Of a DNA stretch of 64,000 bases, positions 30,901 to 41,671 are shown one piece after another. The notes beneath the pieces are model-generated. The model saw nothing but the letters and a program-made list of their open reading frames with translations. It did not search any database and was not told where the DNA came from. This DNA comes from Chamaecrista fasciculata (taxonomy: Eukaryota > Streptophyta > Magnoliopsida > Fabales > Fabaceae): positions 88,133 through 152,132 of the forward strand of contig QANZ01012164.1 in the NCBI GenBank assembly GCA_003254925.1. Direction: 5' to 3'. The translations under genes and the position numbers were made by a program. Position 1 is the first letter of the stretch; each line of letters opens with the position of its first letter.

Positions 30901-32868
30901 GTGGCACATTAACTGCCACGTCAGCACGGGGGTTAACTGAAAAAAAAAAACTGTCAACTGGGTTAGCTATATTATGCGCCACATCAGCATTATTATTTAA
31001 AAATAAAAAAGAAAATTTGTGTGTTGTCAAATAGGTCCCTGACTTCAATTTTTATCCCATTATTTTCAATTCCCCCTCTTTTTCATCATCTTCATTCATT
31101 TTAGTCCCAAATCCTCAAAATAAAATTGTAAAGAGTCTCAAAAATCATCCAAACATTTCAATTTAGTCCTTGAACTCTAAAATCCCAAACCCCAAACCTC
31201 AAACCCTAAAACCCCAAACCCCGAACCCTAAACTCTACAACCCAAACCCCAAAATCCCAAACCCAAACCCTAAAACCTAAAACCCCAAACCATAAACTCT
31301 AAAACCCCAAATCCCAAACCCTAAAATCCCATACCCCAAACTCTAAAGTACCAAACCCCAAACTCTAAAACCCTAAACCCCAAACCCTAAAATCCCAAAC
31401 CCCAAACCCCAAATCCTAAAACCTTAAACCCTAAACTCTAAAACCCCAAACCCAAAACCCTAAACTCTAAAACCCAAAACCCCAAACCCTAAAATCCCAC
31501 ACCCTAAACTCTTTGGTTTATTATCTATTCATTTAATTAGAGAACCAATTTGTCTAACATATTGAACTATTTTGATAAATTCGGGGACTAATTTGTATAA
31601 TACTGTTGCACGTCACAATTGTTAAACTTTAATGTACATTCACTATTTGAAAACACACAAATTTTCTTTTTTATTTTTAAATAATAATGCTGATGTGGCG
31701 CATAATAACCCAGTTGGCATTTTTTTTTTCAGTTAATCCCGTGCTGACGTGGCAGTTAATGTGCCACGTCACGTTTTTTTGAACGACAGGTTAACGGAGG
31801 GACCAATTTGTATAACGGTCGATAAATTCGGGGACTTATTCGTCTATTAGCTAAATCTAGGGATTTATCTGTAACCGAACAAAAATTCGAGGACTGATTT
31901 GATAGTTTACTCGTAAATCTGCATTACATAATTCACGATTCCTCACAAATCAGCATTACATAATGTATGATTCCTCATAAATCTGCATTCCTCACAAATC
32001 TGCATTATCATTCAGGCCCTATTTTTTTTATTTTTTGTTTATTTTAAATCTAATACAATATTATAACCACCACTAATGAATGGGTATGCTAAATTTTCAA
32101 TCATAATATTATAAGAGTACTTTTCTCTCTATAAAAGAAATGAACTTTTAATTTAATATTATAATTTCTTTTTATATTTTTTGCTTTTATTTTCTCTTTT
32201 CTTAATTTCATTGAACATTTTTTTATGTATTTATGTAAACCTATCTATTTTTATATATTCTTAACTAAATTATTTTAATTCTTTTTTTTTTGGTAAAAAA
32301 TTATTTCAAATTTTTGCATATATGCAAAGTCCCCTAGTTTTCTTTATGATTGAATATGCAATGTCCCCTAGTTTTCTTTTATTTCATCTAATGAATTAAT
32401 AGAAGACGACGATGTCACAGAAGAACGAAATTAATAAGAAACAAACTCTAAGAATAAAATAAAAAAATTTATACAATATTTGGAGACAAAAAAAGTTCCT
32501 TTTTACCTAAAAGTTATTACATAAATTATTATTTTAGTTTATTTAAAGTAGTGTAGACTATGTATTATATTCACACAAGTTTACTGATGTGTATATATAT
32601 ATAAATGTAGTGTGAGAGCATGGGAGCAGTGGAAAAGAAGTTGAAGGAGATGGAAATAGAATACATGAAGGCATTGGTAGAAGAAGGTGGTATTCAAGTG
32701 GATCAATTATTTTTTCATGATCCTGATGGCTTCATGATTGAGATTTGCAATTGTGATAACCTTCCTGTTATCCCATTGGCTACTCATCAAGGCATCCTCA
32801 CTACTCGACCTTGCTCTCATCTCAATCTCCACAAGTTGCATCACCCAGGACTTCAACAATTGTTGTGA
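27935..32868 (+). CDS. Glyoxalase I-family (VOC domain) protein, GLYI4/GLYI7-like
   Basis: Single-domain vicinal-oxygen-chelate protein related to lactoylglutathione lyase, the family implicated in methylglyoxal handling and stress or jasmonate responses. Exons: 27935-28092, 28732-28837, 32611-32868, GT-AG, giving 173 residues. Visible: LNHISLVCRSVEESINFYQ with the first metal-site His, FGYGIGIHLL, KDNHISFQ, and the C-terminal DPDGFMIEICNCDNLPVIPL with the Glu ligand. By recall it matches Arabidopsis At1g15380/At1g80160 end to end, including both intron positions. Two ATGs are adjacent (27935 and 27938); either is plausible. Intron 1 carries a MULE MITE. Intron 2 is 3.77 kb and carries a 1.2 kb foldback element with a telomere-like array plus a 78-bp tandem repeat. 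This narrow subfamily is often catalytically uncharacterised, so canonical glyoxalase I activity is not implied. Confidence 0.94.
28138..28630. mobile_element. Mutator-like MITE in glyoxalase intron 1
   Basis: Begins GGTCAAAGTGC and ends GTACACTTTGGTC. The inner arms repeat 'gatatgagaccaattttgcaacctg'-type blocks several times, so the right arm is partly amplified. Flanking 9-mers TTTCTTTAA and TTTCTTTGG agree at 7 of 9 positions. Inserted about 45 bp downstream of the exon 1 donor. Confidence 0.72.
28972..29210. mobile_element. Decayed MITE in glyoxalase intron 2
   Basis: Inverted ends AGAGTTAACTAAAAGTTTAG and ATTGTTAGTTTACT with 'ggcc...ttcagggatta' type interior, related to the 8723 and 15536 family. 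Boundaries are approximate and no clean duplication was found. Confidence 0.5.
29485..29640. repeat. 78-bp tandem duplication, essentially identical copies
   Basis: Units 29485-29562 and 29563-29640 read the same by eye, each starting GAATTTGCTACTTCC and ending AATGTTTGTATT. The near identity implies a recent event. Inside glyoxalase intron 2. Confidence 0.9.
30735..31912. mobile_element. Mutator-like foldback element carrying a telomere-like array, copy 1
   Basis: A 1178-bp element in glyoxalase intron 2. The long inverted arms (about 250 bp each, roughly 30735-30990 and 31665-31912) include AGTCCTCGAATTTTTGTT and GTGCCACGTCA-type palindromes. The flanking 9-bp duplication GTAAATTTG/GTAAATCTG (30726-30734, 31913-31921) matches at 8 of 9. 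Between the arms lie a unique leader, a CCCTAAA-like array (31176-31512) and a core segment with GTTTATTATCTATTCATTT. No reading frame is present. Confidence 0.85.
31176..31512. repeat. Degenerate telomere-like CCCTAAA array
   Basis: About 340 bp of mixed CCCTAAA, CCCCAAA, CCCAAAC and CTCTAAAA units, that is the C-strand of the plant telomere repeat TTTAGGG with drift and irregular spacing. It lies inside the foldback element 30735-31912, not at a chromosome end. The same array type recurs at 37335-37623 and 62945-63485, and inverted from about 63630 on. Confidence 0.85.
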
Positions 32869-34065
32869 CAATATATATAATAATGGACTTAATTGCAATA
32901 TTAATTAATGTATGTCAAGCTACGTACCAATATAATGAAGCCATCCATCATAAATGGAAAGTTAGTTTAAGAAAAAATCAACTTCATCGGTCATTAATTC
33001 GATCTTTAGATGTGTGCATGAGAGTTGAATGAATAATGTCATATATATGGAAGAATTGAAGGAATTAATTAATATTAAAGGGATATTGTAAGTTAAATTA
33101 AGAATTGAAGAAGTATTTTTTTACAACATTTTTTATTAAAAATATATTAGATTAAGAAATTCATCATCCGAAATTACATCAGAGATAACCGAAGGCGAGT
33201 GGTAAAACCCAAAACTTATTCATGTCAAGTTTGACGGCCAAAAGCTTTCTATCCCGGAAGAAAATGTCTTAGCTCGTGGGAAATTGGGATTGATATTAAT
33301 TATTTGGCAAATAAAGTCTTGTTAGTTACTATTTGTTTAAAGTTCTGTTTTGATCCTTCAATTTTTTTTGTTCTGTTTTGGTCTCGATTTTTTATCTTTT
33401 CAAATTTTATAACTTGTTTGGCTTTTCTACTCTACCATTATTATAAAAGAAATGTTTTCAAAACAACTTTTGCAATATCTTTGAAACATGAGTTAGAATA
33501 ACTCAAATCATTATAAATTGCTTTCAATTAATAAGTGTTGTAGAGCCACTTCAATTTTTTTTTATTATTTTTAACCCTCAAAGTCAAATAAGAATTAACT
33601 TTTATATAAGTGTTGAACTTGAATTTGTACTCGATAATAAATAAGTGAATTACTCTTTTTACAATGTAATAATTGACTCTTATTACTTTATGCTTAATAA
33701 ATTTAAAGTTTGGTAATGTAATTTTTATTATTGTGATATAATAATATAGAAATTGATTTTGTTATCACTTTATTCAAAGAAAATTTTAATTTTTGAAATA
33801 CATTTTATGTATTTTTAACAAATACAAATTGTCACAAGTTTCATATATACTAGCAGTTATCTCTTCTTTATAGCAGCACTTAAAGTGTCACAAAAACTAA
33901 GATACGGCAGCAATTAATTTAGTTGTATAACAGTAGTTTTCTTTTTAATTCCTGCAATAAAATGTGGCAGTTTTCTTTTCCCTACTTATAATAGTGAACC
34001 TTTCAAAGAAATGTTCAGAATTGACTTAGAATGTGGAGACGACAATCGGTTAGCACTGTTATTTT
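32869..34065. other. Glyoxalase 3' flank
   Basis: 3' UTR then AT-rich intergenic DNA. No gene, tRNA or clear repeat boundary was seen. Confidence 0.5.
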
Positions 34066-34410
34066 TGTTGGGCGGAAGCGCAACCCACACAAGAAATAAA
34101 GGAAGAGGAAACGGAGAAACGAACACAAATCTTTAACGTGGTTCGGTGCCTCAAGACCTACTCCACGGCCCCCTCTGGGACAAAATTCACTATTTGTAAT
34201 TTTTGCACGGAAAAATTACAAACCCTCCTCAATACAATTTTTGAACGGAAAAATTGAAAACCCTCTCTCACAACTACCCAAACCCTTTCACACTCAAAGG
34301 CTAGTAGAAGTGATACAAAAAAGATAGAAGCCCCACTCTCTATTTATAAGGCCCCCTCCCCCTCTCAAGTTTTGTACCCATCAATGTGGGACTTGGGAGA
34401 AATCCCAACA
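34066..34410 (-). mobile_element. Solo LTR of a retrotransposon (TRIM- or copia-sized)
   Basis: 345 bp starting TGTTGGG and ending CCCAACA, with a perfect 5-bp duplication ATTTT (34061-34065, 34411-34415), as left by LTR-LTR recombination. On the minus strand it reads TGTTGGGATTTCTCCCAAG and later CTTATAAATAGAG, a good TATA box, so the LTR is transcribed leftwards. No internal domain or second LTR lies next to it. Confidence 0.85.
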
Positions 34411-34690
34411 ATTTTCGATGCTCATGCTTCTGAAATTGCATGTTTTACGCTGACGATGGACTCCTTTTTGCAACTTCTATTTCTAAGAAAGAAAAGAAAA
34501 GAATGAGTATGCGTTGGCATGTTGTCCCACAGTATACAGAGACCATTACTTCATGTGTTTTGGTGTAATTGTCAAATTTTAAGTTTAAGAATAGCTTCAA
34601 AAAATTCTCGACGTTTTTTTTTCAACAAATGAATATGTGTATGACACTCCAATCACTTAGCTCGTCTCTTCTTAATTATGTTAAATTTAA

Positions 34691-35985
34691 GGGTAAATTA
34701 CATAAAAGGGCCCTATGGTTTGACCCATTTTCAAATAAGGTCCATGTGGTTTAAAAAGTTTCAAATTGGGGTCTGTGGTTTGCTCTGTTAACAAAAAGGG
34801 TCCTGAGGTATATTTTTGTCTAAAATTTGACGGAAATCTTGACTAAAATACTATTTTAAGACCCTAAATATTAATTTTTATGCATTTGACTCCCTATTTG
34901 TGAGAGAAGGACTTTGACGTAAAAAAACAGTTTCTTAAAAAATGAATGAAATTTCAACCAAATTTTCTAGGATCCCACATAGGATGATTGCCTTATGAAC
35001 CATTCCCAAGTTCATTGTGTTCATTTTGATTTCGAAGAAAAGAAAAGGCATTTATCTAAACTAATACTCGTTTAGGGACACTAATTAGCAATTAGCATTT
35101 TCTCTTCTGTGAAGAAACTCAAATGATTGAGCAAACCTGCTAGAGTGTGGCCCTTTCAGCCCAAAACTTGGAAGCAGACGCCAGAAACTCCGAATCGAAG
35201 CCATTTTCAAGATGCAGAAACTGTTGACTCTGCTCATAGAAAACATCGACTTCCTCGACATTCCTATTAGTCTCAGGAGCACACTCATTGGAGCCCTTTT
35301 GAAACCATTCTCTACTGACACCGCCGCCGCCGTCGCTTCCACCGTACTCCCTGCTCTCGCACGCACTCGATTCCTGCCCTTCCTCCTCGCCGCCTCTTCT
35401 CGAGATGAAGTTAATCATCTCGTCCCTCTCTCTAACCTCCCTCTCCAATTCCTCGAATCCGCCTCGCGTTTCTCAAATGCGCGATCTTTTCGGCGGCATC
35501 TTCGATTTGGTGACGCAGACGCTTCTCTTCAGCTTGTAACGCGTTGCGGTGGCTTGAGGGGAAAACACACACAGATCGGATTCACGATGCTTGAGGGTTC
35601 TGAGATTCTTGAGGCTGGAGACAAAGTCTTTGGTGGAGAGTGTGGTGTTGAGAGCGACGGTGAGAGCAGTTTGGACAGATCCCTACAGAGGCTAGTTCCA
35701 CAGATAGAAAATTTGGGTGAAATTTCATTCATTTCCAGGAAACTCTTCTTTGTTTACGTCAAAGTCCTTCTCTCACAAATAGGGAGTTAAACGCATAAAA
35801 ATTATTAGTTAAGGTCTTAAAATAGTATTTTAGCCAAGATTTCCATTAAATTTTGGACAGAAATATACCTCAGGACCCTTTTTGTTAACAGAGCAAACCA
35901 CAGACCCCAATTTAAAACTTTTTAAACCACATGGACCCTATCTGAAAATGGGTCAAACCACAGAGCCATTTTATGTAATTTATCC
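34691..35985. mobile_element. Pack-MULE-like element with captured gene fragment
   Basis: 1295 bp. Inverted arms of about 250-300 bp begin GGGTAAATTACATAAAA and end TTTTATGTAATTTATCC. A perfect 9-bp duplication TAAATTTAA flanks it (34682-34690, 35986-35994). The interior (about 35090-35720) is markedly GC-richer than the surroundings and looks like former coding sequence, which is the definition of a Pack-MULE. No transposase. Confidence 0.85.
35125..35720 (-). pseudogene. Captured host gene fragment inside the MULE
   Basis: GC-rich block with long open stretches on both strands. On the minus strand the most protein-like readings are, in order, a segment with NTTLSTKDFVSSLKNLRTL, a coiled-coil-like stretch EEKRLRHQIEDAAEKIAHL, and an acidic segment ending in FLASASKFWAERATL then a stop. 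These lie in different frames, so at least two frameshifts separate them. A 192-residue open frame on the plus strand (35212-35790) also exists and may be a shadow. I do not recognise the parent gene. Confidence 0.55.
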
Positions 35986-36907
35986 TAAATTTAATGCAGT
36001 AGTAATTGTTATCTCTTATCAAAGGAGTTTATAATACATTTTTATACTAATTAACTACTTTGTTAAACTCTTAAAATTATTTAATTATAATATTTTTAAA
36101 AATAAAAGTTAAAACAGTGTCCCATTTATATTTATATAGTATATTAAAATATGGTTTCATCTCCCGAAAAGTTAACAAGTGGAAATTCGAAGTTTGTAGT
36201 TCTATACTTCTAAAAATAAACAAGTGTATATTCTCAAAATATGATAATAATAGGCTAGAAGTTGATAAGTGACCATTTTTTATTGGTTGGCTTTAATTAA
36301 TTTTTCTTTATTTTTAATCTCAACAAAATTCGAAAATATCTATATTTCATATAACTTTAAATTCATGCAATAAATTATTTTGATCAACATATTTTCTTTA
36401 TGATTGATTATGTTAAAATAAATTGTCACAAGAAATCACATTTCTTTTGAAAAAACTTATAATAAAGATATGAGGAGTCTTACATAAATTCAGTCATTTA
36501 TATTTTACCGTATTGGTATATATGTGAACCTTAAAACAAATATATAAAACATAGGAAAAACATATTTTTTTTCTTAAACTTTACATTGATTTTCATTCCC
36601 AAAATTTGTTTATTATTATCAATTTTGTTTCTAAAAAAATCAATTTTGTTTCTAAAGTTTTACATTCTTATTGATTTTATTATTTCCTTTTATTTCATCT
36701 GATGAATTAATAGTAGACAACGACGTCACATAAGGACCAAATTAACAAAAAACAACTCTGAGAATAAAATTAAAAATTTATATAAAATTTAGAGACAAAA
36801 GAAGTTCTTTTTTATATAAAAAGTATTACATAAAGTATTAGTTTAGTTTATTTAAAGTAGTGTAGAGTATGTATTCACACAAGTTGACTGATGTATATAT
36901 ATATATA

Positions 36908-37623
36908 GAGTAAACTACTAAATTGGTCCCTGGATTATTGACTCGCTGACAGATTGGTCCCTAGATTAACAAAATTGACAAATAAATCCCCGAATTTTAC
37001 AAACGTTACTCAAATTGGTCATTCCGTGAAATCTCCATTTGCAACCCAGATGACATGGCCGTTAAGTGGAAATAAAAAAGCCAACTATGCTTGATTTGCC
37101 ACATAAGCATTAATAATTAAAAAAAAAACATTTCCTTCAAGAATCAAATTGGTCCTTGAGTCATATTTTTTTCAGAAAAAAAAAATTAATTTTTACTCAT
37201 CCATTCTTATCCCATTATTTTCACTTCCCCCTCTTTTTCATCATCTTCATTCATTTTAGTCCCAAATCCTCAAAATAAAATTGTAAAGTGTCCCAAAACT
37301 CTTCTAAACATTCTAGTTTAGTCCTTAAAAGTATTAAAAACCCTAAAACCTAAACCATAAACTCCAAACCCTAAACCCTAAACCATAAAATTCGAAACCC
37401 CAAACCCTAAAATCCCAAACCCCAAACCCTAAACTCTAAAACCCCAAACCCTAAACTCTAAAACCCCAAACCCTTAAACCCCAAACCCTAAACTCTAAAA
37501 TCCCAAACCCCAAAACCCCTAACCCTAAAATTCCATACCCTAAACTCTAAAACCCTAAACCCCAAACCCTAAAATCCTAAACTCCAAACCTCAAACCCCA
37601 AATCCTAAAACCTTAAACCCTAA
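36908..37623. mobile_element. Telomere-like foldback element, copy 2 (right side missing)
   Basis: Left arm begins GAGTAAACTACTAAATTGG, like the copies at 30735 and 62398. A conserved leader follows (TTTTAGTCCCAAATCCTC) and then a CCCTAAA-like array (37335-37623). The right arm is absent; the array runs straight into the glyoxalase-intron repeat. Either truncated or rearranged. Confidence 0.75.
37335..37623. repeat. Degenerate telomere-like CCCTAAA array, copy 2
   Basis: About 290 bp of CCCTAAA/CCCCAAA/CTCTAAAA units, same strand and context as 31176-31512. It ends at CCCTAATT with no core segment after it. Confidence 0.85.
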
Positions 37624-38203
37624 TTAACTATGCTAAATTATGCTAAATTCATAGCATTAGTGATTGTTATCTCTTATCAAAAGAGTTCATAATACATTTT
37701 TATACTAATTAACTATTTTATTATGTTCTCAAAAATATTTAATTATAATGTTTTTAAAAATAAAAAAGAATGGTCCATTTATATAATATATCAAAAAATG
37801 GTTTCATCTCTTAAAAGTTAACAAGTGGAAGAACTGTATGCTCTTAACAAGTGTATATTCTCAGACAATGATAATGATAGACTAGAAGTTGATAAGTGAC
37901 TATTTTCTATTGGTTGGCTTTAATTAATTTTTCTTTATTTTTTATCTCAACAAAAGTTGAAAATATCTATATTTCATATATATATAACTTCAAATTTATG
38001 CAATAAATTATTTTGATCAACAAGACACAACTAAGTCCATGAGTAGAAATATATAATTATGAGTGGTAAGTATTTTAATTAATCTCGAATCGTAAAATTT
38101 TAGGTTTAAGTCTTGTACGTTGTAGGCACATTTATCTGATAATTTTATCCCTATTAAGAAACTTTTCTGTTTGAGATACTTTTTATGATATACTAAAAAA
38201 ATG

Positions 38204-38440
38204 AGTAAACTAACAATTTAATCCCTGAAAGATTTAAATGTACAGTTTAATCCTTGAAAAATCAAAACGGTATACTAAATAATTGTTTTTATGGATTAAA
38301 TAATATATTGTTTTAATCTTTCAAATGAAGATTAAAAAGTATAACGTTTTGATTTTTCAGGGACTAAATGTATATTTTAATCTTTCAAGAACGAAGTTAT
38401 TAGTTCAATGGTCTTTCAAGGATCAAATTGTTAGTTTACT
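38204..38440. mobile_element. Short MITE, 'gagtaaac' family
   Basis: Inverted ends near GAGTAAACTAACAATTTAA and CAAATTGTTAGTTTACT, flanked by A-runs that prevent defining a target duplication. Non-coding. Confidence 0.6.
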
Positions 38441-38661
38441 AAAAAAAACATTAACAACAAGAAAAAAAACAATAAAAATATATAGATCGAAGGAAGAAAA
38501 TTAAAGAAATTGATTATATATATAATATAATAGAGATCATAGGAGGGAATTGAAGTACATATTCATACAGTATAATTGGCATACAGTAGCTAGTTGGTTG
38601 CACAAGCTTTTATCATATATATATATATATATAACTAAATTATTGGCATATAGAGAGATAT

Positions 38662-38712
<51 letters not shown>
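38662..38712. repeat. (ATG)17 microsatellite
   Basis: Seventeen uninterrupted ATG triplets, 40 bp downstream of the DUF761 stop codon (on that gene's strand), so possibly in its 3' UTR. Long perfect triplet runs are usually length-polymorphic. Confidence 0.95.
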
Positions 38713-38714
<2 letters not shown>

Positions 38715-38752
38715 ATTAAGCAGATTGAAATATATGTATATGTATATGTATA

Positions 38753-39133
38753 CTAGAGGCCTCTCGCAAGCATTTGGTTGTAATTCTCAATAGAGTGAAG
38801 CCTCTGAATCATTAGTTGTTGCCTGAAATTCTTTATGAAGGCTTCAGCACTCGCATCAATATCTTCTGTTGTTGTCGTAGTACTCTCCAATACCTTCTTA
38901 TTATTATTATTGTTATTGGTGTTTAATCCCTTTTCTTCAATAATAATATCTTTCTTCTTCTTCTTGATCACCACCTTCTTCTTCTTCATCACCTTCTTCT
39001 CATTATCATCATCTATGGCTCCTCCACCTATTATTGCCTCCTTGCTAGATCTCATCATCATCATCTTCTGATCTTCTTCTTGAACTTCAATAATCTTGCC
39101 CCTCCTAATAATTCTTCCTTCTCCAATATCCAT
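38753..39133 (-). CDS. DUF761-domain protein (cotton-fibre-expressed type)
   Basis: Single-exon 126-residue protein. The C-terminal 30 residues (AEAFIKNFRQQLMIQRLHSI and then NYNQMLARG) are the DUF761 signature found at the end of many small plant proteins of unknown function. The middle is very basic with lysine runs and low-complexity stretches of Asn (six) and Thr (five) encoded by triplet repeats. The N-terminus (MDIGEGRIIRRGKIIEV) starts at the only upstream ATG in frame. The lysine-rich block could act as a nuclear localisation signal. In Arabidopsis a small gene of this type lies, as I recall, next to the glyoxalase/PDF1A pair, which supports the call. Biochemical role unknown. Confidence 0.88.
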   Translation of the reverse strand: MDIGEGRIIRRGKIIEVQEEDQKMMMMRSSKEAIIGGGAIDDDNEKKVMKKKKVVIKKKKKDIIIEEKGLNTNNNNNNKKVLESTTTTTEDIDASAEAFIKNFRQQLMIQRLHSIENYNQMLARGL

Positions 39134-39703
39134 GTATATATATATATATGATCTCGAATCTCGATCTTCTTAATTAATTCAACCTCTATAAGTTATAACT
39201 CATGAATCTTTGAAATATATATATATATATATATATCAACTGTGAATGTGCATGTGAGTCTCCTAGCTAGCTAGCTTCACACATATTTATATATGCATGT
39301 GGGACTACGTGGCCGGCCTCTATATATTATTATTTAATTATTCTCTTTCTCATATATTTAATTAACCGTCCATACTACTTTTCCATATTATGTCCTCCAC
39401 CATGCATGTTCCCCCTTTCAACGGTAAACAAAATGACATGCTTTTTTTTTTTCTTATGTATTCTCTACGTAACCATATTTGAGTTATTGTCGATCGAATA
39501 CATATATATAGAATTATAGTACTTTAATTTTTATAGTAAAAGTTCGAATCTTAATTTATCATATTGTAAAAGATTAGTAGTCTCTTTTAATTTACTAAAC
39601 CCAACAAGTGCTTATTTAAAGTCAACTACTTTAATTTAATATATAAATACTTATGCATGTGTTTCTAATCCTATATATACTGGTTATATATATATATATA
39701 TAT
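39134..39703. other. Upstream region of DUF761 gene
   Basis: Holds the DUF761 promoter: TATA-type runs at 39135-39150 and 39217-39237. The stretch after 39330 is AT-rich with no gene. Confidence 0.4.
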
Positions 39704-39924
39704 GGGCAAAACTTACATCAATTTCTCTATATCCTTGTTATCAAGTTCTCCAATCAACATTTGACACGTGTCAAAAATTTTATATATGACCAATCATGAT
39801 AGAGAGAGAATATTAAACACCACTTTTTGCATGACCAATCATTGAAGAGAGAGAATGTAATCAAGACTTATGATTGGTGAAACTTGATAGCAAGGATGTA
39901 AGGAACTTGATGTAAGTTTTATCC
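39704..39924. mobile_element. Short inverted-repeat MITE in a (TA)n target
   Basis: Left end GGGCAAAACTTACATCAA and right end TTGATGTAAGTTTTATCC, arms about 55 bp with AACTTGATA/TATCAAGTT matches. Both sides are TATATATA runs, so the target duplication cannot be resolved. Confidence 0.7.
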
Positions 39925-39961
39925 TATATATATATATATGTGTGTGCACGCGCGCACACGC
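39925..39961. repeat. Alternating purine-pyrimidine tract
   Basis: 37 bp of strict alternation: TA repeats, then TG repeats, then CACGCGCGCACACG. Such tracts are known to favour Z-DNA; whether it matters here is unknown. Confidence 0.8.
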
Positions 39962-41671
39962 CAATACAACTATCCATATATGTCGCATTAGGAATTGATG
40001 TAATTATATATGTACTATATCACACAATTTTGTAGATTACATATATGTGTGTGCTTAGTATTTTTTTTGGTAACCATTTGTTTTTGTGATGTGAAAAGTG
40101 TTTGTTTTCCCTGCTTTGATTAGTACTAATTGTATGTGTGAATGAAAAAATTGAGAAATGTGGAGGAGGAAGATAAAGTAGGTGTGAAATTTCCGACTTT
40201 GAAATACATGAATATGTTATTAGTGAACACAATTAAAGGGAGAGCCCCACACGGATGTGGCATGTGCAAATATATATATATATATATATATATTGTAAAT
40301 AATAACTAGATGGTATACTTTAGTAAATACCCAGAGATTAATGGCTCCCGAAACTCAAAGATTATTGAAGTGAGGTTTTGTAGAAAGACTTGACTTACTC
40401 TAAAAGAGTTCTCAAAGAAAAAAAAGATTACCTTAGTATATGTATATATTTATAGAGTTCAAAAACCCTTTAAATAAAGAATGTGAGACTTCAACACGTC
40501 CTCTCATGATCACTCCTAATATAGGAGCGTAAAGTCAACAAGTTATTCTCAAGACAGCCCATAGTAAGACTTATCTATCCAAACATGCTCAAATTAATCG
40601 AGCTCTGATATCATGTAGAAAGATCTAATTCACCTAAAAAAAGCTCTAAAAAAAGATAAGATTATCTCAATATATATAGAAAGTTAAAAAAAACCTTTTA
40701 TTGTGAGAAATTTGCCACTAATAATTAATAAAGTCTTTTCTATATACACAATTTGATTCAAATTCAAAACATCATACCTAAGAAATATTAGTAAATTATA
40801 TTAGCTATCTAACTATATATATATGATATGATAGAACAATATATTAACATTGAATTCAATGCCATGATCGTGCGGCTTAAGCCTCGCATGCAGTCTCACA
40901 TAAATACATAATAGTGAGTGATAAGCATACCCCTTCCATACCGCCTTGTTTGGCGACTCATCAAGTCATTATAATACATATATATATTTATATATATATA
41001 TATATATTACAAACTTTTTGATTAATTAACTTACATACATCTTTGTCTTTATTTATTTTGTTGACTTAGCTACACATAATTAACTATAAATTTCATCATC
41101 ACATGCATGTGAAAGCTAGCTAGTATGTTTAAAATAATATTTGACCATCTTAATTAGCTAGGGACAGCCATGCCATGTCATGCCAACTATATATATATTT
41201 ATATACTCCTAATAACTGCCTATATTTGTGTAGTCAACCATAGTAGTGTAAGGTGCATGCATGCACAATATATATTTTTCTGGCAAAAAATATAGATGAA
41301 TGTGATGCCCATACGTGGCATTAATTGATCAGGTATGGGAAATTGTTCTGGGTTTCAATGAATTAAAAGCACCTTTACTAAATTTCCACTCACTTTCTAG
41401 TTTCTTCAATCCCCTTATTTGCCATCAAAATTTGGTACTAAACAATTGGATAGGGCAAAAAAAAAGAAAAAGAAACTACGGAGTATTGGATAAGGCCAAC
41501 CAAAGATGTAAATTTTTTCTTTATATAAAATATATTTGAATTATGAATTTTTTCTCTCCATCTATTTTAACAATTTATTGAGAATAACTAAATTACACTT
41601 AAGTTAAATGAATTATTAATTATTAGAGCGATAGTGACAAAATTCTGTCAACAAATATTTTACATATATAG
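39962..41671. other. AT-rich intergenic DNA
   Basis: Many TATATA runs (for example 40272-40293, 40979-41005). Two related stretches at 40345-40510 and 40600-40700 contain similar words (AGAAAGA, CTAAAAAGAG, AAAAAAGAT) and may be a diverged duplication. No gene seen. Confidence 0.45.

Larger units (their letters stand above)
34515..38030 (+). pseudogene. Broken duplicate of glyoxalase intron 2 sequence
   Basis: Segments 34515-34690, 35995-36400 and 36690-36905 match, in order, segments of glyoxalase intron 2 at about 29930-30130, 30135-30550 and 32380-32605. 37625-38030 is a further copy of the middle block. The matching stops at 36907, the point that corresponds to just before exon 3, where a foldback element begins instead. 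I infer a tandem duplication of the 3' part of the glyoxalase locus, then transposon insertions; no exon copy survives. Confidence 0.75.

Noticed and set aside
31176-31512. True telomere or chromosome end
   Set aside because: Array is short, degenerate, and enclosed by inverted arms and a target duplication inside a gene intron.
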